Below, piece after piece: positions 7,631 to 11,227 of a stretch of 11,227 bases of DNA (the first letter of the stretch is position 1; each line of letters starts with the position of its first letter). The translations under genes were made by a program, and so were the position numbers. The notes under the pieces are model-generated. The model was given only the letters and a program-made list of their open reading frames with translations. It was not told the DNA's origin and did no database searches. The stretch is from M55B132 sp964508895. Lineage in GTDB: Bacteria; Bacteroidota; Bacteroidia; Bacteroidales; B18-G4. Where the stretch lies: the NCBI GenBank assembly GCA_964508895.1, contig CAZDWF010000115.1, positions 1 to 11,227 on the forward strand. The letters are read 5' to 3'.

Positions 7631-8179
7631 ATGCAAGCACCATTCTTCATAAAAAACTATTATCAAAACAGGCTCATAAAAAAGGTCCCGATCTCAGGTT
7701 CGGTGAAAAAACAAGTTGTTAATCTTGATAAAGCAATGCATGTTGGTGTAGTTTATTATTTAGAAGATGATAATACTCACAGAGATGTTTCAAGTTTTGT
7801 TAAGAGGTTGCAGGATAAAAAGAAAAGAGTATATGCCTTTGCATTTGTGAAGAATAAATATCTGACTCGACAATATTTACCTAAACTGTCATATGATTAC
7901 TTTTATGAAAAAGACCTAAACTGGTATGGCAAACCACACGGGCAATATGTTGAAGATTTTATAAAGAAAGAATTTGATATATTAATTGATCTCAGCGATG
8001 GCAATATTTTTCCGATAAGATATTTAATATCCAGAGCGACAGCTAAAACCAAAATTGGTTTGTTCAATGAGAAAAACAAGGAAATTCTGGATCTATTTAT
8101 AAAAACCGACAATATTTCTGACGTAAAACAACTTATAAACCAGATAGAATACTATCTTAGCATTATAAACAAGAAATAA
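7631..8179 (+). CDS. Uncharacterised Bacteroidetes protein, DUF6913-like
   Basis: This 182-residue protein has no signal peptide and no membrane segment, and is rich in Lys and Tyr. I believe it belongs to the Bacteroidetes-restricted DUF6913 family, which is typically about this length and often found next to dapA; no function is established. Visible landmarks are a basic N-terminus (FIKNYYQNRLIKKVP), HVGVVYYLED (37-46), a likely core beta strand, YAFAFVKNKYL (68-78), NWYGKP (97-102), and the best conserved-looking block, from FDILIDLSDGN (115-125) to RYLISRATAKTKIG (130-143). The alternating strands and helices look like a small alpha/beta fold, possibly nucleotide- or sugar-binding, but this is only impression. 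It is followed after one base by dapA, so co-translation is likely. A heptamer array sits directly before its ATG. No catalytic residues can be named. Confidence 0.8.
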   Translation: MQAPFFIKNYYQNRLIKKVPISGSVKKQVVNLDKAMHVGVVYYLEDDNTHRDVSSFVKRLQDKKKRVYAFAFVKNKYLTRQYLPKLSYDYFYEKDLNWYGKPHGQYVEDFIKKEFDILIDLSDGNIFPIRYLISRATAKTKIGLFNEKNKEILDLFIKTDNISDVKQLINQIEYYLSIINKK

Positions 8180-8180
8180 A

Positions 8181-9074
8181 ATGGTAAAAGATTTTACAGG
8201 AACAGGAGTCGCTTTGATTACTCCTTTTCATAATTATGGAACTGTTGATTTTACTTCTCTTGGTAAAATAATAAATCATGTAATTGATAATGGAGTTAAC
8301 TTCCTTGTAGTCCTTGGTACAACAGGTGAATCTGTAACCTTATCTAAAGATGAAAAGTTGGCTATGATGGATTATGTTATCGAAACCACCGAAAAAAGGG
8401 TGCCAATCCTTATGGGAGTCGGGGGAAATAACACCCAGGAAATTATTGATTTTATCAAATCATATGATTTTAACGGCATTGATGGTATACTATCAGTTGC
8501 ACCATATTACAATAAACCACAACAAAAAGGCTTGTATTATCACTTTAAGAACATTGCAGCTGCTTGTCCAGTCCCTGTAATTTTGTATAACGTTCCAGGA
8601 AGGACTTCTTCAAATATAACTGCCGAAACAACATTGAAGCTTGCTTATGAGTTCAATAATATTGTTGGAATAAAAGAAGCTTCAGGTGATTTCAATCAAA
8701 TTATGGAGATCATACATAAGAAACCAAAAGACTTTTCTGTTTTGTCTGGTGATGATGCTCTTACGTTTCCTTTAATTCAATGCGGTGCAGATGGAGTTAT
8801 TTCAGTAGTTGCTAATTTGTTCCCTAAAGAATTTTCTTACATGGTAGAAAATGCATTAAGAGGAAGTAAAAAGAAGTCAAGAGAAGTGCACTATTCACTT
8901 CTTGAAATTATCAATGCACTCTTTGAAGATGGAAGTCCGTCTGGCATTAAAGCTGCATTACACATAAAAGATCTTTGTCAAAATCATTTGCGTATGCCAC
9001 TTGTTAAAGTAAATAAGGCAACATTTAATAAATTACAGGTCTTAATAGAGGAATATGAACTACCAATAATCTAA
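8181..9074 (+). CDS. dapA: 4-hydroxy-tetrahydrodipicolinate synthase
   Basis: This complete 297-residue TIM-barrel enzyme condenses pyruvate with aspartate semialdehyde, the first committed step to diaminopimelate and lysine. Active-site residues are in place: Thr47/Thr48 in LGTTGES, Tyr110 in APYYNKP, Tyr136 and Arg141 in YNVPGRT, and the Schiff-base Lys165 in VGIKEASGD; GDD follows at 190-192. At the lysine feedback site, positions equivalent to E. coli His53 and His56 are Lys56 and Lys59, while Asn83 and Glu87 (E. coli Asn80 and Glu84) are kept, so feedback inhibition may be weak; this is inference. Start and stop fit the family length. The start lies one base after the DUF6913-like stop, and the M14 peptidase gene follows within nine bases, which suggests one transcription unit. 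Confidence 0.97.
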   Translation: MVKDFTGTGVALITPFHNYGTVDFTSLGKIINHVIDNGVNFLVVLGTTGESVTLSKDEKLAMMDYVIETTEKRVPILMGVGGNNTQEIIDFIKSYDFNGIDGILSVAPYYNKPQQKGLYYHFKNIAAACPVPVILYNVPGRTSSNITAETTLKLAYEFNNIVGIKEASGDFNQIMEIIHKKPKDFSVLSGDDALTFPLIQCGADGVISVVANLFPKEFSYMVENALRGSKKKSREVHYSLLEIINALFEDGSPSGIKAALHIKDLCQNHLRMPLVKVNKATFNKLQVLIEEYELPII

Positions 9075-9083
9075 TTAGTGAAG

Positions 9084-10784
9084 ATGAAATACAGAATTCT
9101 TACATTATTACTAATCTTAGCTACATTTTCAGTTTACCTTGCTGTTGGCCAGAATGATAAACTTGATTCATTTTTTGATGACAGAATTGAGGTCTACCTT
9201 TCATTTAATATTGAAAATCATGCAGATCTTCAAAAAATCTCCGGAATTGTTTCCATCTCATCATATGATAATGAAACCGGAGATGTAAAAGCATATGCAA
9301 ACCGTAAAGAACTAAAAGAGTTTATAAAGCTTGGAATAGAGTTTAAAAAACTTACTCCACCCTCAATGCTCAGCTCTGATATAAAAATGGCAAATAGCAG
9401 GAATGAGATGGTAGCAAACAATTGGGATTCGTATCCTACTTATGATGCATATGTTGCTATGATGTATCAGTTCCAATCTGATTACCCGGACTTATGTGAG
9501 CTTACTAATATTGGAACCACAAATAATGGAAGAGACATACTCGTTGCAAAAATATCAGATAACGTAAATACTAAAGAAGCTGAACCAGAATTTCTTTACA
9601 CATCCACAATGCATGGAGATGAAGTTACTGGCTATGTGTTGATGCTTCGTCTAATAGATTACCTCCTGACAAATTACGGTAGCAATCCCGGGATTACAGA
9701 GATGGTCAATGGCATAGAAATATACATTAATCCTAATGCAAATCCTGATGGGTCTTATGCCGGAGGAAATTCCAATATTTATGGTGCTACCCGCTATAAT
9801 GCTATGGGAGTAGATCTTAACAGGAACTTTCCTGACCCTGACGACGGTCCTCATCCTGATGGAAATCCATGGCAAGTTGAAACAAAAGCATTTATGGATT
9901 TTGCTGAAAACCATCATTTTATAATGTCATCGAATATTCATGGAGGTGCTGAAGTTTGTAATTATCCCTGGGATACATGGTGGTTTACAACTGCTGATGA
10001 TGATTGGTGGCAATTTGTATGCCGTGAATACGCAGATACTGTTCATGCATATGCTCCTGCAGGATATCTGAATGATCTTAATAATGGAATTACTAATGGT
10101 TATGCCTGGTATACAATAGCAGGGGGCCGCCAGGATTACATGAATTATTTTCATCAATGCAGGGAGTTTACCCTGGAGATATCAGCTGTTAAAATGCCTT
10201 CAGCAAGTTTTTTGCCCGGTTTTTGGGATTATAATTACAGATCATTCTTAAATTATATAAAACAGGATGCATTTGGCGTTAGGGGAGTAGTTACAGATAT
10301 AGATTCCGGAGATTATCTTAATGCCGAAGTTTATGTCCTTAATCACGAAGCAGATAGCTCATGGGTTTATAGCGATATTCAAAATGGCAACTATCACAGG
10401 ATGCTTTATGAGGGAACATACGATATAAGATTTAGCGCACCTGGCTACTGGCCACAAACCTTCCAGGATGTTAATGTATTAAATTATCAGGCAACATTTT
10501 TAAATGTTCAATTGAAAAATACGCAGAATGGAGTTGTAAGTATACAGGAAGATCTATTTAAAGTTTTTCCAAACCCTGTTTCTTCTGATTATTTCCAGGT
10601 GGTCCTGAATAAAGCTGTTAATAAGCTGAAAATATATAATGCTGCAGGAAAGATTATGTTTTCCAACGAAAACGTATTAGCGGGTCGCTATTTTGTTAAT
10701 ACATCAGGATGGGAAGCAGGTATTTATATAATAAAGATAATTGAAGGAAACCTTGTATCTTCAAAGAAAGTTCAAGTGCTTTAG
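9084..10784 (+). CDS. Secreted zinc carboxypeptidase (M14) with T9SS sorting domain
   Basis: Counted from ATG 9084 the protein has 566 residues; an in-frame GTG at 9078 is possible but would only add two residues before the signal. Residues 1 to about 22 form a Sec signal peptide (KYRILTLLLILATF, small residues before Q23). A pro-region follows (about 24-105), then the M14 catalytic domain with zinc ligands His177 and Glu180 in MHGDE and His286 in NIHGG, the substrate-binding Asn-Arg in DLNRNF, and catalytic Glu365 in EFTLEIS. A carboxypeptidase regulatory-like beta domain spans about 396-480 (GVRGVVTDIDSG to QLKN). The C-terminal 75 residues (VFPNPVSSDYF to KKVQVL) are a type IX secretion sorting domain, so it should be secreted or attached at the cell surface. 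It removes C-terminal residues from peptides; specificity is unknown. It ends in TAG overlapping the stop of the opposing gene. Confidence 0.95.
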   Translation: MKYRILTLLLILATFSVYLAVGQNDKLDSFFDDRIEVYLSFNIENHADLQKISGIVSISSYDNETGDVKAYANRKELKEFIKLGIEFKKLTPPSMLSSDIKMANSRNEMVANNWDSYPTYDAYVAMMYQFQSDYPDLCELTNIGTTNNGRDILVAKISDNVNTKEAEPEFLYTSTMHGDEVTGYVLMLRLIDYLLTNYGSNPGITEMVNGIEIYINPNANPDGSYAGGNSNIYGATRYNAMGVDLNRNFPDPDDGPHPDGNPWQVETKAFMDFAENHHFIMSSNIHGGAEVCNYPWDTWWFTTADDDWWQFVCREYADTVHAYAPAGYLNDLNNGITNGYAWYTIAGGRQDYMNYFHQCREFTLEISAVKMPSASFLPGFWDYNYRSFLNYIKQDAFGVRGVVTDIDSGDYLNAEVYVLNHEADSSWVYSDIQNGNYHRMLYEGTYDIRFSAPGYWPQTFQDVNVLNYQATFLNVQLKNTQNGVVSIQEDLFKVFPNPVSSDYFQVVLNKAVNKLKIYNAAGKIMFSNENVLAGRYFVNTSGWEAGIYIIKIIEGNLVSSKKVQVL

Positions 10785-11227
10785 CTAATCCTTATCCCGA
10801 ATTCAAATACTATTCTGTATATTACTATGATAATCAATGCTATGGCTATTATAATGTAATTATACTTAACGCTATCAGCTCCTCCATCAAAAAATAAATC
10901 GTTAAACATGTCATTACGGAATAGAACAGGTGTTAAAAGAAAGAATACGCTTGCCAGAACAAGCTGGAAATAAACATTAAATTCAGGAAGCCAGAATAGT
11001 AACATAATCAGGTTCCCTATGATGTATGGATATAAAATCTGACCCATGACAAACCTTTTTCGATTTGAAGCATTAAGGTGCTTAAAATAAGAATTGGATG
11101 AAATAAGGATCCCGCGAGTCAGGTAAAGACCTATTCCAATCAGGACAGAGATTGAAAACAGCGAAACAACAAGCTTGCCTGTATCCATAACGTATGACCA
11201 AATTAAAACATGTCCAAATCCTTTACT
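10781..11227 (-). CDS. Multi-pass membrane protein of unknown function (5' partial)
   Basis: This minus-strand frame stays open to the right edge of the window, so the ATG at 11188 is probably internal: 13 more residues (SKGFGHVLIWSYV) precede it without a stop. The visible 148 residues hold four hydrophobic stretches, at about 6-23, 51-67, 72-90 and 109-127 counted from the internal Met, separated by short charged loops (SNSYFKHLNASNRKRF, RNDMFNDLFFDGGADS). They end in the cytosol or periplasm with RIS. The real start and any extra domain lie beyond the window. I do not recognise the family. Coding potential is supported by the long open frame, regular membrane-helix pattern and absence of a competing plus-strand gene. 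The gene is convergent with the peptidase and overlaps it by four bases. Confidence 0.75.
   Translation of the reverse strand, partial: SKGFGHVLIWSYVMDTGKLVVSLFSISVLIGIGLYLTRGILISSNSYFKHLNASNRKRFVMGQILYPYIIGNLIMLLFWLPEFNVYFQLVLASVFFLLTPVLFRNDMFNDLFFDGGADSVKYNYIIIAIALIIIVIYRIVFEFGIRIS

Noticed and set aside
8374..8580. A 68-codon open frame on the plus strand inside dapA
   Set aside because: It is out of frame with dapA and its translation shows no domain; dapA is complete with all active-site residues.
9651..10157. Minus-strand open frames opposite the M14 peptidase
   Set aside because: They are antisense to the catalytic domain and show Ile-rich, unstructured translations typical of reversed coding sequence.
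11186..11188. Minus-strand ATG at 11188 as the start of the membrane protein
   Set aside because: The frame continues without a stop to the window end (13 more codons), so this Met is probably internal, although a start here cannot be fully excluded.

Overview
The window reads as an ordinary housekeeping stretch of a low-GC member of the Bacteroidota. Four independent signs agree. Two promoters, and a third -7 box, match the Bacteroidota sigma-factor pattern TTTG-N(about 20)-TAnnTTTG. A GlmU-like protein is of the alternative Bacteroidetes type. There is an uncharacterised protein of a Bacteroidetes family (DUF6913-like). A secreted peptidase ends in a type IX secretion sorting tail. Shine-Dalgarno sequences are essentially absent, as usual in this phylum. 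Nothing points to a phage, plasmid, insertion sequence or CRISPR locus, and no RNA gene was recognised.

Left part (1-2624). The window opens inside a LuxC-type acyl-CoA reductase whose start lies upstream of base 1. Next comes rpmE2 (zinc-independent ribosomal protein L31 type B), with its own well-formed promoter and a strong intrinsic terminator. A second promoter behind the terminator drives the Bacteroidetes-type GlmU, which is predicted to make UDP-GlcNAc for the cell envelope.

Middle part (2625-7555). A complete Lon protease is followed 40 bases later by an orphan extracytoplasmic solute-binding lipoprotein of the oligopeptide type (SBP_bac_5), with no permease or ATPase gene nearby. 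A flavin reductase-like protein follows. A -7 box close to its 5' end argues for an internal ATG as its true start.

Right part (7556-11227). A 35-base array of five heptamers lies just in front of the DUF6913-like gene. That gene is followed after one base by dapA (4-hydroxy-tetrahydrodipicolinate synthase) and then, within nine bases, by a secreted zinc carboxypeptidase (M14) with a T9SS C-terminal domain; these three genes look like one transcription unit. A partial multi-pass membrane protein comes in from the right on the minus strand, and its stop codon overlaps that of the peptidase.

No new multi-gene system is visible. The points most worth a second look are the heptamer array at the start of the DUF6913-dapA unit, the tight DUF6913-dapA pairing, the orphan binding protein behind lon, and the stop-codon overlap at the right end.
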